From a virus: 64,000 nucleotides of DNA. The translations under genes were made by a program, and so were the position numbers. This document shows, one piece after another, positions 47,726-57,021 of the stretch (its first letter is position 1; every line of letters starts with the position of its first letter). The DNA is taken from positions 1-64,000 of the IMG/VR virus record IMGVR_UViG_3300027895_000070, one strand, 5' to 3'. The notes under the pieces were generated by a model that saw only the letters and a list, made by a program, of their open reading frames with translations, had not been told where the DNA came from and did not search any database.

Positions 47726-48586
47726 ATGGACAGCGAAACCCAAACCGATCAGCCTGATATCGTGCCGCGAAAAAAGCGGAAAGAAAACGATCTTCTGGCT
47801 CTATGGGCGATCCACGAACCCGCCTACTCTGGCTTGCTCACTGGCGATGGATTTCGCTGGGACCCAGATACCCAAGATTACACCAGTGACACGGGGACGC
47901 GGTTAGGCCCGAATCAAATTCGCAGCCTCGCCATTCACTTCGCAACCGCGTGCGAGCTTGACCTTGAACAGAACGCCGCGTTGCTCGTCAACGGGGACAT
48001 CGACGCGGACGAGTGGCATCGGCGAGCGCAGCAGGAAGTAGACGATGAATATTTTCTCCTCGCCGCCTTGGGGGTGGGTGGAATCGACAATCTTCAAGAC
48101 GATGATTACCAAACAATTGTCGGCAAGCTCACGACGGACACGCAAATGGGGAGCGGGATTTTGGATGCTCAGGAACGTCTGCTTAATTTTCGGGATGAAT
48201 TGACCGCACCCAAGCCGGCAGACGCATCACCCGACGCGATGGGAGAAGCGGGGAGCGCGAAGCAAGTTATTAATCGGGCTGGGATGTATGCACATGGCGG
48301 GTACAGCATGTGGGCTAGCACCCAGCAAAATAGCTATCGAAGGCTTGCCCAGCAATTGCAATTAGAAATCGAGGAGAGAAATATTTTGGATGACGGGGCG
48401 ATCCATTGTCGGCCCAGACCATTCACCTTTGGGTGTCCAGAGTTGACGGCTGTCGGATGGCAGAAAATCGGATCGCTTCCTCCCCCTGGTTCAGAACGAT
48501 CCTGCGGTCCGAATTGCCGGTGTCATTTCGAGTACAGGATATCGCATCCTGACGCGCAATCCACCGACGAGAGTGCTAGCAATTAA
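47726..48586 (+). CDS. Minor head / head-morphogenesis protein, 286 aa
   Basis: MDSETQTDQPDIVPRKKRKE, a helical centre (EWHRRAQQEVDDEYFLLAAL), and a C-terminal Cys/Trp part with RPRPFTFGCPELTAVGWQKI and GPNCRCHFEY. The PPxGS..C..NCRC ending recalls Mu gpF/SPP1 gp7-type head morphogenesis proteins. Located between portal and protease, where such genes belong. Confidence 0.6.
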   Translation: MDSETQTDQPDIVPRKKRKENDLLALWAIHEPAYSGLLTGDGFRWDPDTQDYTSDTGTRLGPNQIRSLAIHFATACELDLEQNAALLVNGDIDADEWHRRAQQEVDDEYFLLAALGVGGIDNLQDDDYQTIVGKLTTDTQMGSGILDAQERLLNFRDELTAPKPADASPDAMGEAGSAKQVINRAGMYAHGGYSMWASTQQNSYRRLAQQLQLEIEERNILDDGAIHCRPRPFTFGCPELTAVGWQKIGSLPPPGSERSCGPNCRCHFEYRISHPDAQSTDESASN

Positions 48587-48604
48587 AAAGCATAATTGCA
48601 TATC

Positions 48605-48805
48605 GTGTCGCACCCAAAGAATCCGAGACTGACGAAGCCGACGAATGAGGCGGCGGCAGAGATTGTCATGGACGCTATTCGCGAGGCTGGACTAGATCCA
48701 CGAAAGGTCGGCAACGACGCAGGCGTCAGGTTGGCTTATCAGAAGTGGATTGACGGGGAGATTGATCGCAGTCAATTCGTCGAATCGATCCGAAACCTAA
48801 GATAA
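48605..48805 (+). CDS. Hypothetical protein, 66 aa
   Basis: GTG start (MSHPKNPRLTKPTNEAAAEI), then REAGLDPRKVGNDAG. A short mostly helical protein. The start is uncertain because no good ribosome-binding site is present. Confidence 0.4.
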   Translation: MSHPKNPRLTKPTNEAAAEIVMDAIREAGLDPRKVGNDAGVRLAYQKWIDGEIDRSQFVESIRNLR

Positions 48806-48915
48806 CTCTTACGAACTAGCGCGGCGTTTCATGAGGCATCCGTGTCGCCTTGGTGAAGCAATGGCGGGCCGTGCGTTAATCGGCCCGCAAATTTTACCTT
48901 CAAACTTTTACGGAT

Positions 48916-50673
48916 ATGGCCAAGCTCACAACCGAAGCTCGAAAGAAACTCGATAGCGATGTGTTCGCATTGCCGGATCGTCGATACCCGATTCCCGACG
49001 AAGCGCATGCCCGCAATGCCCTTGCGCGGGTTTCTCAGCATGGAACCACCGACGAAATCGCCAAAGTAAAAGCGAAAGTACGCAACAAATTTCCAGGTAT
49101 CGATGTGGACGGAACCCATCCATCCGACGAAACGCTTTCGCTTCCCGATCCGAGTGATAACGATAGTCAGGAAGATTTTGTCGGTCGCTTCATGGGCGAC
49201 GATTACGCTCAAGACGATTTCCCCGAACAAAAACAACGCCTTGCCGTCGCCTATCAGAAGTGGCGAGACAAGCGCGGCATCGAACCAAAAAAGATGATGA
49301 TTTGCCTTGGGCTGACCGAGGGCCAAGGGTATCGCGCCGACGCTTCCGATATAGCGGGACTTCCCACTGAAATTATGGGCCAGCCCGTTGAATATTGGTG
49401 GAAGGATGTTTTGCAACCTGGCACGTATATGAAAAAGGGCTGGCCGATGGCGCTTGCCGCCACCCCGGAGCTTATCCAGCAATTGAAGGGGACGGGGGAC
49501 GGGATGTTGGATGCGAACGTGCCGATTCCGATCAACACGGATCATTCCGATGCAGCCCGCGATGCGATGGGGAACATTCTGCGGTTCAAGATGAAGGACA
49601 GCCGCCTGATGGCGCTCCACCAACTTGTGGGGAAAGATGCCGTCGCAATCGCGGCTCGGAACAAAGTTTCCCCGACGATCGATCCAGACTTTATTGACGG
49701 AAAGGGACGGCATTGGGGAGAAGCAATCGTAAGTGTATCGCTGACCCCGCGTCCCGTCGTACCAGACCAAAACGGATTTGTTAAAGCCGCAAGCCTCGCG
49801 TCCGGGGCAAGTGTGCTCATGCTCTCACTCGCGGACGAGCCACCTATCAGGAGATCAAATATGGCAGACATGGATATGCCGTGCTCACTCGCCACGATGG
49901 GCAGATTTGAGCATCACGTTAAGGGATTGTCTCAAGTTCCCATGCCGGATAAGGCCGAACATATCGCCAAAAACTTGGACGATGTTCACGGCGGACTCAA
50001 GAAACTCAGTGGCATGGGCGACGATTACAACCACACCGCCGCAATGTCCCTCATCGAAGGCAAGATGAAGGGCGGCGGCATGAAGTCGCTGTCGGCGGTC
50101 GTCGCCAACAAGGCGCGAAAGCTCCTCAGTCTCGCACCGGAGACGACCGAAGAGTCGTTGCCCGAGGTCATTGCTGACCGGGCGATGTCTTTGGCTTCGG
50201 AGATTTCGACCAAGGATCAGCAGATCAGCAAGCTTGCTGAAGAGGCGAAGAAAAAGGACGAAAAGATTCTCGAAATGTCCCAAGCCATGCCGCAAGACCA
50301 GCCGCCCGCGCTCGCGGCCCAATATTGTGCGGCTTGGAAGCGTTTTTGCGATGGATACATGCGGGAAGCAAAGGTTACGCAGCCCGAAGTTGCGGCATTC
50401 GAGAGCCTCTTTGGCGTCAAAGCCAACAAGGTTCCCGGACTGGCTTTGTCTGCGGTGGAGGGCGGCGACCAGCTTATGTTCGCCGTCTTCAAGTGGGCGA
50501 TGTCCCTCAGCGGCGTAGCTCCGGCGATCCAAAGAGGACTAGAGCGAGACCCAAACTATAAGCCGCTCGATGTTCAGCAGATGGCGGACAGCAAGGAATT
50601 GACCCGCGAAGAGTGGCGAAAGTGCGGCATCAATAATCCCCCGGAACACTGGCTGAAACCGGTTGGCAAGTAA
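48916..50673 (+). CDS. Protease-scaffold fusion (Mu gpI-like), 585 aa
   Basis: Residues 1-55 have the pattern RRYPIPDEAHARNALARVSQ and KVRNKFPGI of a common phage N-terminal helical domain (DUF6582-like). Residues 150-290 resemble the Mu gpI family protease (PVEYWWKDVLQPGTYMKKGW, then VPIPINTDHSDAARDAMGNI), with a His in the expected region. Residues 390-470 form a charged coiled coil (QQISKLAEEAKKKDEKILEM), and a scaffold-like end follows. Such proteins mature the procapsid. Confidence 0.65.
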   Translation: MAKLTTEARKKLDSDVFALPDRRYPIPDEAHARNALARVSQHGTTDEIAKVKAKVRNKFPGIDVDGTHPSDETLSLPDPSDNDSQEDFVGRFMGDDYAQDDFPEQKQRLAVAYQKWRDKRGIEPKKMMICLGLTEGQGYRADASDIAGLPTEIMGQPVEYWWKDVLQPGTYMKKGWPMALAATPELIQQLKGTGDGMLDANVPIPINTDHSDAARDAMGNILRFKMKDSRLMALHQLVGKDAVAIAARNKVSPTIDPDFIDGKGRHWGEAIVSVSLTPRPVVPDQNGFVKAASLASGASVLMLSLADEPPIRRSNMADMDMPCSLATMGRFEHHVKGLSQVPMPDKAEHIAKNLDDVHGGLKKLSGMGDDYNHTAAMSLIEGKMKGGGMKSLSAVVANKARKLLSLAPETTEESLPEVIADRAMSLASEISTKDQQISKLAEEAKKKDEKILEMSQAMPQDQPPALAAQYCAAWKRFCDGYMREAKVTQPEVAAFESLFGVKANKVPGLALSAVEGGDQLMFAVFKWAMSLSGVAPAIQRGLERDPNYKPLDVQQMADSKELTREEWRKCGINNPPEHWLKPVGK

Positions 50674-50704
50674 TTCAACACATCATCAACTCAGGAGATT
50701 TATC

Positions 50705-51817
50705 ATGGCAGTATTAGCTTGGCGTTCGGCTCCCGGCACAAATATTTTGCAGCCGGCGATGCCATCTGGTTTTCAGCGAATGGACCCGTGGGCGTTTGCT
50801 CCCAGCATCCAAATGAGCAGCGGTCAGGCCGTGGCCCGGCAGACGGCAAACGGACTCGGTTATCCGACGAACCGTGCGGCAACGGACGGCACACAAATCT
50901 TTGGCGGATTTCTGGCGATGAGCATCGCCACGGATGCCAGCGGGTTCGTGTATATCGTCGCATCTGGTTCGTCCGCCGGATCGAACTATTACGTTCCGCT
51001 CGCGAGCAATGCCCCGGTCTGGACATCGGGCATCTTCGATCCCAATGATGTTTCCACGGGGTACACCACGGGAAGTCTGACGGCGGAAGTCGATACCGTT
51101 GTCATCGGCGGAACGTTGGGTGCAACCGATTCTTACGCCATCGCCAGCAGCGTTGCGGGAGCGCAGGCGATTTATGCCGGTGGGAACACCAACACCAGCA
51201 GCGTGGCGACGGAATTGGGAGACATTTGGACTTCCAATCCGGTTCTCACCTCCGTTGCGACCGTCGCGGTGTCCAACAACACCATTACGATTACCGGAGC
51301 AAATCCAGGCTACGCTCTTGGGATTTCCGTTGGCAAGCAAAGCACTTCTGGAACCATCACGCTGGCCCAGACGACCGCCCCGGTCGCTCCCCAGACGGCG
51401 GAAGTGGATACGTGGACTCTTTCAGGAACCGCGCCCACGGCGAATACCGGAACGTTTACACTGACGATCACTTACCCTGGAAGTCCGCTTGGATACCTTG
51501 GCAATACGCTTGCCGTGACGGCGACAATGGGCGCTACCGGCACAATCGCGGCGGCGACTGCGCTTATCGCGGCGGCTTGGAATGCGAACCCACAAGCGGC
51601 GGCGTATGCCACGGCCACAAGCACCGCCACGACGGTCGTGTTGACGGCGGTGGTTTCTGGAAGCGCCATGAACGTGGCGATGACGACCAATACGTCCACC
51701 ACGATCACAAAAACCGTCACAACTCCGGCGTTTGGCAGAAACATCACCGATATCCAAAACGCCGGACGGCCCGGCGCTTATGTCCTGCAATCAACCGGGT
51801 ATTGGGCCATTCCCTGA
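50705..51817 (+). CDS. Putative head-decoration or beta-rich virion protein, 370 aa
   Basis: MAVLAWRSAPGTNILQPAMP then Thr/Ala/Val-rich segments, including TATMGATGTIAAATALIAAA and several Ig-like beta domains. Position between protease-scaffold and capsid genes suggests a decoration or cement protein. No direct family recognised. Confidence 0.5.
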   Translation: MAVLAWRSAPGTNILQPAMPSGFQRMDPWAFAPSIQMSSGQAVARQTANGLGYPTNRAATDGTQIFGGFLAMSIATDASGFVYIVASGSSAGSNYYVPLASNAPVWTSGIFDPNDVSTGYTTGSLTAEVDTVVIGGTLGATDSYAIASSVAGAQAIYAGGNTNTSSVATELGDIWTSNPVLTSVATVAVSNNTITITGANPGYALGISVGKQSTSGTITLAQTTAPVAPQTAEVDTWTLSGTAPTANTGTFTLTITYPGSPLGYLGNTLAVTATMGATGTIAAATALIAAAWNANPQAAAYATATSTATTVVLTAVVSGSAMNVAMTTNTSTTITKTVTTPAFGRNITDIQNAGRPGAYVLQSTGYWAIP

Positions 51818-51955
51818 TAGTCACGAAATTCCGGGCCGGGGTAGCTCCCCGTGTGTGCGGCTTAAGCCAGAGTCGCACCGCCCGGTCAAACCTCACCATC
51901 TGGCATATCTCCGCACTGGCAGCGGGAAAACGAAAGAACATTCAGGAGATTCGTC

Positions 51956-53029
51956 ATGGCATACACCTTTGTATTTCCGTCCGCTGCCCAGATGGAAAAG
52001 ATCGAAGCGGACCTTCCGGCCCGTGGAAAAGAAGGCCGTCTCGGCATTGAACTATTCCCCGTCGAAACGACCAGTACGCATAACGTGCGATGGTCGCAAG
52101 AAGACAACCCATACGGCCTCATGAAATTCCGTGGCTTGGACGGGAAGCCGTCGCGCGTGCTGATGCTCGGAGAAAACGTGTACGAATACGAGCCTGGCGT
52201 TTACGGCGAATATTCGATGATTAGCGAGACGGAATTTACGAAGCGGTCAACATTCCAGAATCCGAGCGTGCCGATTCCCGTCGGCGATCTGGTCGAAAAC
52301 CGGATGCGGCTGAACACCGAACGCATGTACAACCGCATGGAGTACAACGTTTGGGATTTGCTCATCAACGGAAGCTTGAACGTTCCGATGAACGGGCCGC
52401 AAGGCGTCACCGTCTATTCGGATGTCTACACGATTCAGACGTTCACGGCGAATCCGACGTGGAACAACACAACCACGGCGACACCGATGGCCGATTTGCA
52501 GACCGTCCAGCAGAAGTACGTCGGGCACGGCGTGAACTTCGGCGCGGGCGCAAAGCTGTATGTGAATCAAAAGACCGCGTTCAATGTTATCACCAACACG
52601 AACGCCAATGACCTGTACGCCTTCCGCAACCAGTATGGGGCGACGGTCATTAACGATCTGAAAGTCATCAATGATTTCTTTGCGGCACGAAATCTGCCGA
52701 GCATCGTTGTATACGATGAATTCTTCCAGACGATCTTGCTGGCGGGTCCGAACGCCACGCCAACGACCTACAACGTCCAGAAGTACATCCCAGACCATCA
52801 GGCGATTTTGGTCGGACAGCGGAAGACGGGCGTTCCCCTCGGCAAGTGGTATCAGACCATCAATTCGGTCAATCCAGAGAAGGGCGGGGGTCCATACAGC
52901 GTCGTCAAGGACCTGTTCAATGGAATCAACGGAGCGAAGGAAATTCCCGGACGCATTGAAGTTCACAACGGCTTCAACGGCGGCTTGGGATTGCATTTTC
53001 CGTTAAGTGTGGTCTCGTTGACCGTGTAA
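51956..53029 (+). CDS. Major capsid protein (lambda gpE / E-family), 357 aa
   Basis: MAYTFVFPSAAQMEKIEADL then DNPYGLMKFRGLDGKPSRVL and EYSMISETEFTKRSTFQNPS. Late residues: QKYIPDHQAILVGQRKTGVP and GINGAKEIPGRIEVHNGFNG. The E-family pattern and length fit a HK97-fold major capsid protein. CAGGAGATTCGTC supports the start. GroES and the protease-scaffold upstream would assist its folding and assembly. Confidence 0.8.
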   Translation: MAYTFVFPSAAQMEKIEADLPARGKEGRLGIELFPVETTSTHNVRWSQEDNPYGLMKFRGLDGKPSRVLMLGENVYEYEPGVYGEYSMISETEFTKRSTFQNPSVPIPVGDLVENRMRLNTERMYNRMEYNVWDLLINGSLNVPMNGPQGVTVYSDVYTIQTFTANPTWNNTTTATPMADLQTVQQKYVGHGVNFGAGAKLYVNQKTAFNVITNTNANDLYAFRNQYGATVINDLKVINDFFAARNLPSIVVYDEFFQTILLAGPNATPTTYNVQKYIPDHQAILVGQRKTGVPLGKWYQTINSVNPEKGGGPYSVVKDLFNGINGAKEIPGRIEVHNGFNGGLGLHFPLSVVSLTV

Positions 53030-53066
53030 TCACCGATAAGAAAATCCCTCACGCTCAGGAGTTTTA

Positions 53067-53564
53067 ATGATGCCAAACGCAACCCTCGAATCTTCCGCGA
53101 AGCCCTCGGCAAAGCGAAATCGCGTGTTCATCACCAAAAAGGTTATGTCTGGATTCCCAAACGTCGGACATAAGTTTTCCGAAGAACAGTTCCGCCAGTT
53201 ATTCTCGCTGAATACGACGGACGAAAATCACGCGAAGCGCATTCAAGAACAGGTTGACGCCGATTCGTACCACGATATCTGCCTGCAACGGCTTGAAGTG
53301 ACGGACACCATCGAAGAAGCTCCGCCGGGGACGGAACCGGATGATATTCCGGCTTCCCCGCATAATCGGATCGGGCTTGGAAAAGGAAAAAACGCTTTTA
53401 TTCAAGAAGCGATCAAGTCGATCGCGGAAGCGAAAGCCAAGCGGGCCGAGACAAGCAAGGCGGACCTCGCGGACTATATCGCGGGTCAGCAGCAAGGCGA
53501 CGGAGGCCGCGCCGCGATTCCGGGAGAGGTGATTCCCGTCCGCCGCGCCGCCGGATCGAAGTAA
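53067..53564 (+). CDS. Hypothetical head-tail region protein, 165 aa
   Basis: MMPNATLESSAKPSAKRNRV and GFPNVGHKFSEEQFRQLFSL, then a charged helix (FIQEAIKSIAEAKAKRAETS). Follows the capsid gene. Possibly a connector or tail-joining accessory. Confidence 0.5.
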   Translation: MMPNATLESSAKPSAKRNRVFITKKVMSGFPNVGHKFSEEQFRQLFSLNTTDENHAKRIQEQVDADSYHDICLQRLEVTDTIEEAPPGTEPDDIPASPHNRIGLGKGKNAFIQEAIKSIAEAKAKRAETSKADLADYIAGQQQGDGGRAAIPGEVIPVRRAAGSK

Positions 53565-53565
53565 A

Positions 53566-54099
53566 ATGCCGCTCACGCAACCCGATCCGTTTACGCAGAT
53601 ACACTATGCGATCTGGAGAGTTTTGATTGCATACCCCCCATGGGCCGAATTCGTTCCACAGGGATGTAGAATCAACTCGATTCCGTCAAATATTCCCAGC
53701 ATCGGCGTAACGGGGATTAGTCATCTGCCCACCTTCGTAAAAGTCGGTGTTGATCCTGGTGACAGACCGGAAGTTCGGATATCCCAAAAGATGTATGGTA
53801 GGGATCAAAAAAATGACAACTCTATGATCCGAGCCTACAAGCAGGATTATCTTCTTCAGATGAGTACGACTGATCCAAATCTCAGTATCGTTCCGCAAAA
53901 TTATCTGAAATATTTGACGGAAATCGCTCTGTTTAAGGCTAATTTTTCTCTGGGTCTTCCGGAGCTTGTCCGCAAAATGGACTACGCAGACGGCGCTGAT
54001 ATGCCGGTTGAAACAGAAGACGAAACGAAGTCTTGGGTTACGACTTTCGTGATCAACGTGCAATTTTACCTCAACAAGTCTTTTCTAAATTCTCTTTAA
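53566..54099 (+). CDS. Hypothetical head-tail joining protein, 177 aa
   Basis: MPLTQPDPFTQIHYAIWRVL then PEVRISQKMYGRDQKNDNSM and a beta-rich end (SWVTTFVINVQFYLNKSFL). Size and place suit a neck or tail-terminator protein. No family proven. Confidence 0.45.
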   Translation: MPLTQPDPFTQIHYAIWRVLIAYPPWAEFVPQGCRINSIPSNIPSIGVTGISHLPTFVKVGVDPGDRPEVRISQKMYGRDQKNDNSMIRAYKQDYLLQMSTTDPNLSIVPQNYLKYLTEIALFKANFSLGLPELVRKMDYADGADMPVETEDETKSWVTTFVINVQFYLNKSFLNSL

Positions 54100-54623
54100 T
54101 GTCTTCCTTCCCCTCAATCTCCCTTTCTCTCTCGATGACGCCCACAATCGATGTGAGCGCACCCATCGCCGCAATAGGCCGTCTCCTCGATTCGCTGTCG
54201 GATATGCAAGTCGGCCCGATGGCTCAATCCAATCTTGACGCGTCGGATATCTACCAGCAACAGGATGTGCGTGATCGGTTTGACGTGTACTCATTGGGAG
54301 GTGGCGATTGGGCAATCTTACGACCGAGAACGATTCGCCAAAAACGCAACAGCTATGGAGCTAATCTAATTCTCGTTGAGAATGGGAATATGCGGAGAAG
54401 TTTGGATCGTGGCGATCCGAACCATTTCATACAGCCCACGTCCGATGGACTTCGCGAGGGAAGTATGGATGAAAAAATTGGGTATCACCAGAGCGGAACG
54501 AGCCGTATGCCGCAACGAAAAGTCTATCCCGATCCATCTCCATCCGTTGTCGATCAGATGGCCAACACTGCCGCGGTGGGATTAACGGAGGCGGCGAGAG
54601 AAGCGAGTTTTGAGGCCGCGTAA
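54099..54623 (+). CDS. Putative tail-completion / virion morphogenesis protein, 174 aa
   Basis: DIYQQQDVRDRFDVYSLGGG and WAILRPRTIRQKRNSYG, then LVENGNMRRSLDRGDPN. The W-x-x-L-x-x-R-T-I-x-x-K-R...L-x-x-x-G-x-M/L-R-x-S pattern agrees with Mu gpG and HK97 gp10-type tail completion proteins. It overlaps the previous stop (TAATG). Confidence 0.65.
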   Translation: MSSFPSISLSLSMTPTIDVSAPIAAIGRLLDSLSDMQVGPMAQSNLDASDIYQQQDVRDRFDVYSLGGGDWAILRPRTIRQKRNSYGANLILVENGNMRRSLDRGDPNHFIQPTSDGLREGSMDEKIGYHQSGTSRMPQRKVYPDPSPSVVDQMANTAAVGLTEAAREASFEAA

Positions 54624-54632
54624 CGGAGAATT

Positions 54633-54869
54633 ATGAAAATCACCTACAAAAACAAGCGAACGCACGATTTTAAAGACGCGACGTGGATCGACCGAAAAGG
54701 GAACGCCCTTCACATGATGAAAACAGTCGTTCACGCGAATGGCGACCGCAAGGCAATTTGCGTCGGCGTCGTCAACTCGTCCGAAGTTGCCAACATCGAA
54801 GGCGAGACGCCCGAGACGCCCGCCGCGTCAACCCCGGAAGCACAAGTACCCGAACCAACCCTCCAATGA
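54633..54869 (+). CDS. Hypothetical protein, 78 aa
   Basis: MKITYKNKRTHDFKDATWID and MMKTVVHANGDRKAICVGVV, then a Pro/Glu-rich tail. Small beta fold with a disordered end. Role unknown. Confidence 0.5.
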   Translation: MKITYKNKRTHDFKDATWIDRKGNALHMMKTVVHANGDRKAICVGVVNSSEVANIEGETPETPAASTPEAQVPEPTLQ

Positions 54870-55177
54870 CAAAACACACAGTTAGCGGACATTGCGACTT
54901 CCCCGAATGCGGCGAGACGTTTGAAACGGACGCCGAAGAACGGGACGTTGTAAGCGTGGAGGGTGTTGCACCGCATATCCAGAGATTCCCCGGCGCAATG
55001 CCGGATGGATGGCGGCACGTTCAGGTCCGCGAAGTCACTCGTAAGCATACCCACGGCGATTGGCTCGATTTGTGTCCTTCATGCGCGGCCAAGCTCGCGT
55101 GGATGCTTCCCAAGGAAGCGGCCCAAGATGGCCTGGAAGTGCGTCACGTCACGGGCATCGGTCCCATCGGCGAATAA
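54866..55177 (+). CDS. Zinc-binding hypothetical protein, 103 aa
   Basis: MTKHTVSGHCDFPECGETFE, then WLDLCPSCAAKLAWML. HxCxxxxC and CPSC pairs suggest one zinc site. ATGA overlap with the upstream gene sets the start at 54866. Confidence 0.55.
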   Translation: MTKHTVSGHCDFPECGETFETDAEERDVVSVEGVAPHIQRFPGAMPDGWRHVQVREVTRKHTHGDWLDLCPSCAAKLAWMLPKEAAQDGLEVRHVTGIGPIGE

Positions 55178-55198
55178 ACCAACACAGGAGTAATCCAA

Positions 55199-55711
55199 AT
55201 GGCCTACTCGAATGCAGGCTACAATATCAGCGTCAACGGATCGATTTCCCTCGTCAATGGGAACACGACCAACGTTATCACCACGAATTCCAGCCGATCC
55301 AACTCATTCACGATTGGCAGCGCGGCGGGAAATGTCGATCAGATTTACGACGCATCGGGTACGGTCGCGAGTTCCGGGAGCGCGACAACCATCGATCTGT
55401 CAACGGCCCTGAATACCGCTGGCGTTGCGCTCGGAATGCTTCACGCCGTCCTGCTTTTCTTCCAGAATCTTGACCCATCTAATACGTTGACAATCAAACC
55501 TGCCGTGAGCGATGGAGTAACCTGGCTTCCAAGTGCGGGTGTCGTTTGTCCGCCGGGTGCATTCTTTATGATTGGGGCCGACGCGATTCCCGGCGGCGCT
55601 GCGGTCGCTGGATTCGCCATTGTTGCCAGCACTTCGGATTCGATCACCATCGCAACGGGCGGCGGAACAAATGTGCCTTATAAACTAACAATCCAGGGCC
55701 GTGACGCCTAA
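55199..55711 (+). CDS. Putative beta-rich virion protein, 170 aa
   Basis: MAYSNAGYNISVNGSISLVN then Ser/Thr/Gly-rich strands, DPSNTLTIKPAVSDGVTWLP and ITIATGGGTNVPYKLTIQGR. The sequence is almost all beta. Placed just before the tail-tube gene. It may decorate the tail or head. Confidence 0.5.
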   Translation: MAYSNAGYNISVNGSISLVNGNTTNVITTNSSRSNSFTIGSAAGNVDQIYDASGTVASSGSATTIDLSTALNTAGVALGMLHAVLLFFQNLDPSNTLTIKPAVSDGVTWLPSAGVVCPPGAFFMIGADAIPGGAAVAGFAIVASTSDSITIATGGGTNVPYKLTIQGRDA

Positions 55712-55739
55712 TCCAATTCCATAACTACGGAGTTCATCC

Positions 55740-56153
55740 ATGCCAGGAACATTCATCGCGGGAAATCGCGCCACTGCCGAACTAGTCGGAAACGAAATCC
55801 CCATCATTTCCGAAAACATCAAAGACAACTGCAAGCTCGTCCCGATCATCAACAGCATGACGCAGCAAAACACGCTGTACATTCCCACCTTCCGCAATGC
55901 GGATATCATGTTTGTTCTGGACGACAACACTTTCCAGCCGATCTATCTCTCGCCCTTTAGCATCCAATCCGGTTCGATCATAGCAGCGAAAATGTTTCTC
56001 GATCAGACGGGAAACGACACTCTCGATGGTCCATATTTCAACATCAGTTCGATGGTGGTAGCGACCGTTGAATTCAACGTCGTCATCAACGATAAGCTTG
56101 GCGTGCGGTTGACTGGCAAGGCAAGCGGAACATACGTCTATCCGCTAACGTAA
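55740..56153 (+). CDS. Putative major tail (tube) protein, 137 aa
   Basis: MPGTFIAGNRATAELVGNEI, NADIMFVLDDNTFQPIYLSP and VATVEFNVVINDKLGVRLTG. Strand-rich, right before the chaperone frameshift pair and the tape measure, which is the usual place of the siphophage tail tube gene. Confidence 0.5.
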   Translation: MPGTFIAGNRATAELVGNEIPIISENIKDNCKLVPIINSMTQQNTLYIPTFRNADIMFVLDDNTFQPIYLSPFSIQSGSIIAAKMFLDQTGNDTLDGPYFNISSMVVATVEFNVVINDKLGVRLTGKASGTYVYPLT

Positions 56154-56167
56154 TTTGAAAGGGAACC

Positions 56168-56713
56168 ATGGCAGATACGGATACGATCACCAGCGCTGGG
56201 CGAGCGGATATTATCGAAGGGAAGATGTTGCATCCCTTCTCAGCCCAAGCGTTGGGGACGGCGGCGGGATACTTCAGGCGGCAAGCGATTGAGGAGTACG
56301 CAACAATTGCGGCTGGACTTCGCGCTCAAAAGCCTCCCAAGATTTCCGAAGCGTCTATTGTGATGGAATTGATCGATAGCAAGACACGAAACGGGGATTT
56401 TAACGCGATCAGGGGCGGCTTTATTTCAGCGGCTTACGACTTTGCAAATCTTCCGTTTCTACTTTGGGTTTGCATTCAACAAAACGACAAGAAATTTACG
56501 CTGGTTGAGGCGTCGGCACTGATTGACGATGTGACCAAATTCAAGATTCAAAACGGTATTCTTGAACTGATGCGAATACGCAAGCCAAGCGGATCGAATC
56601 CTCCTCCCGATTCAAAAAAAAACCAAAACGAATCGATCCCTTCGACCGAGACGCAATCGGCTACGACATCTCAAAACTCATCCGACTTGTCCGAACCCGT
56701 CGCGAGCGTTTGA
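56168..56713 (+). CDS. Tail assembly chaperone (gpG-like), 181 aa
   Basis: MADTDTITSAGRADIIEGKM, a helical body (FRRQAIEEYATIAAGLRAQK), then a Ser/Thr-rich tail. The tail begins after the slippery A-run at 56614-56622 and would be replaced in the frameshifted form. Position (tail tube, this gene, tape measure) matches lambda G/GT. Confidence 0.7.
   Translation: MADTDTITSAGRADIIEGKMLHPFSAQALGTAAGYFRRQAIEEYATIAAGLRAQKPPKISEASIVMELIDSKTRNGDFNAIRGGFISAAYDFANLPFLLWVCIQQNDKKFTLVEASALIDDVTKFKIQNGILELMRIRKPSGSNPPPDSKKNQNESIPSTETQSATTSQNSSDLSEPVASV
56614..56623 (+). promoter_or_regulatory. Programmed -1 ribosomal frameshift site
   Basis: The zero frame reads TCA AAA AAA AAC. A AAA AAC (56617-56623) and A AAA AAA (56614-56620) are classic -1 slippery heptamers. 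The -1 frame is open from here to 57021, giving KKPKRIDPFDRDAIGYDISK then LIRLVRTRRERLKLPASD. Confidence 0.75.
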
Positions 56714-57021
56714 AACTCCCAGCCTCGGACGTCGATTCGATGAGCCTCGATCAGATGATAATCGAGCTTGGAGGGGGCGAGGAAGATCACAAAAACGAAC
56801 TTATCGCCGCGAAGAAAACGAAACAGCAAGAGCAAACGGTTGCGCAAATGGAAGGCTTTTGCGATCTCTACAATCTCACCCACCTCGATCTGCTACGGAT
56901 TCCTCCCGCCACACTCATCCGTCATTTTAGTAAATACGTGAACGCACCCATCAAAAGCGGTGCGTTGCGTCCGTCTGTTGTCGCCTACCTCAAAGAACTT
57001 TACCCCGATCCAACATTATGA
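56623..57021 (+). CDS. C-terminal extension of the tail assembly chaperone (gpT-like, made by -1 frameshift)
   Basis: Frame -1 after the slip gives 132 residues, so the fused protein is about 284 aa (152 + 132). Composition is helical and charged: GYDISKLIRLVRTRRERLKL, SLDQMIIELGGGEEDHKNEL and FCDLYNLTHLDLLRIPPATL. A TTG at 56710 could start a separate 103-residue product, but the frame is open for another 29 codons upstream, which points to frameshifting. The GT form normally binds the tape measure protein and tail tube. Confidence 0.7.
   Translation, partial: PKRIDPFDRDAIGYDISKLIRLVRTRRERLKLPASDVDSMSLDQMIIELGGGEEDHKNELIAAKKTKQQEQTVAQMEGFCDLYNLTHLDLLRIPPATLIRHFSKYVNAPIKSGALRPSVVAYLKELYPDPTL

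Noticed and set aside
47667-47906. Rightward 79-residue frame before the minor head gene
   Set aside because: Overlaps the 47726-48586 gene in another phase, and only the first 20 residues look plausible.
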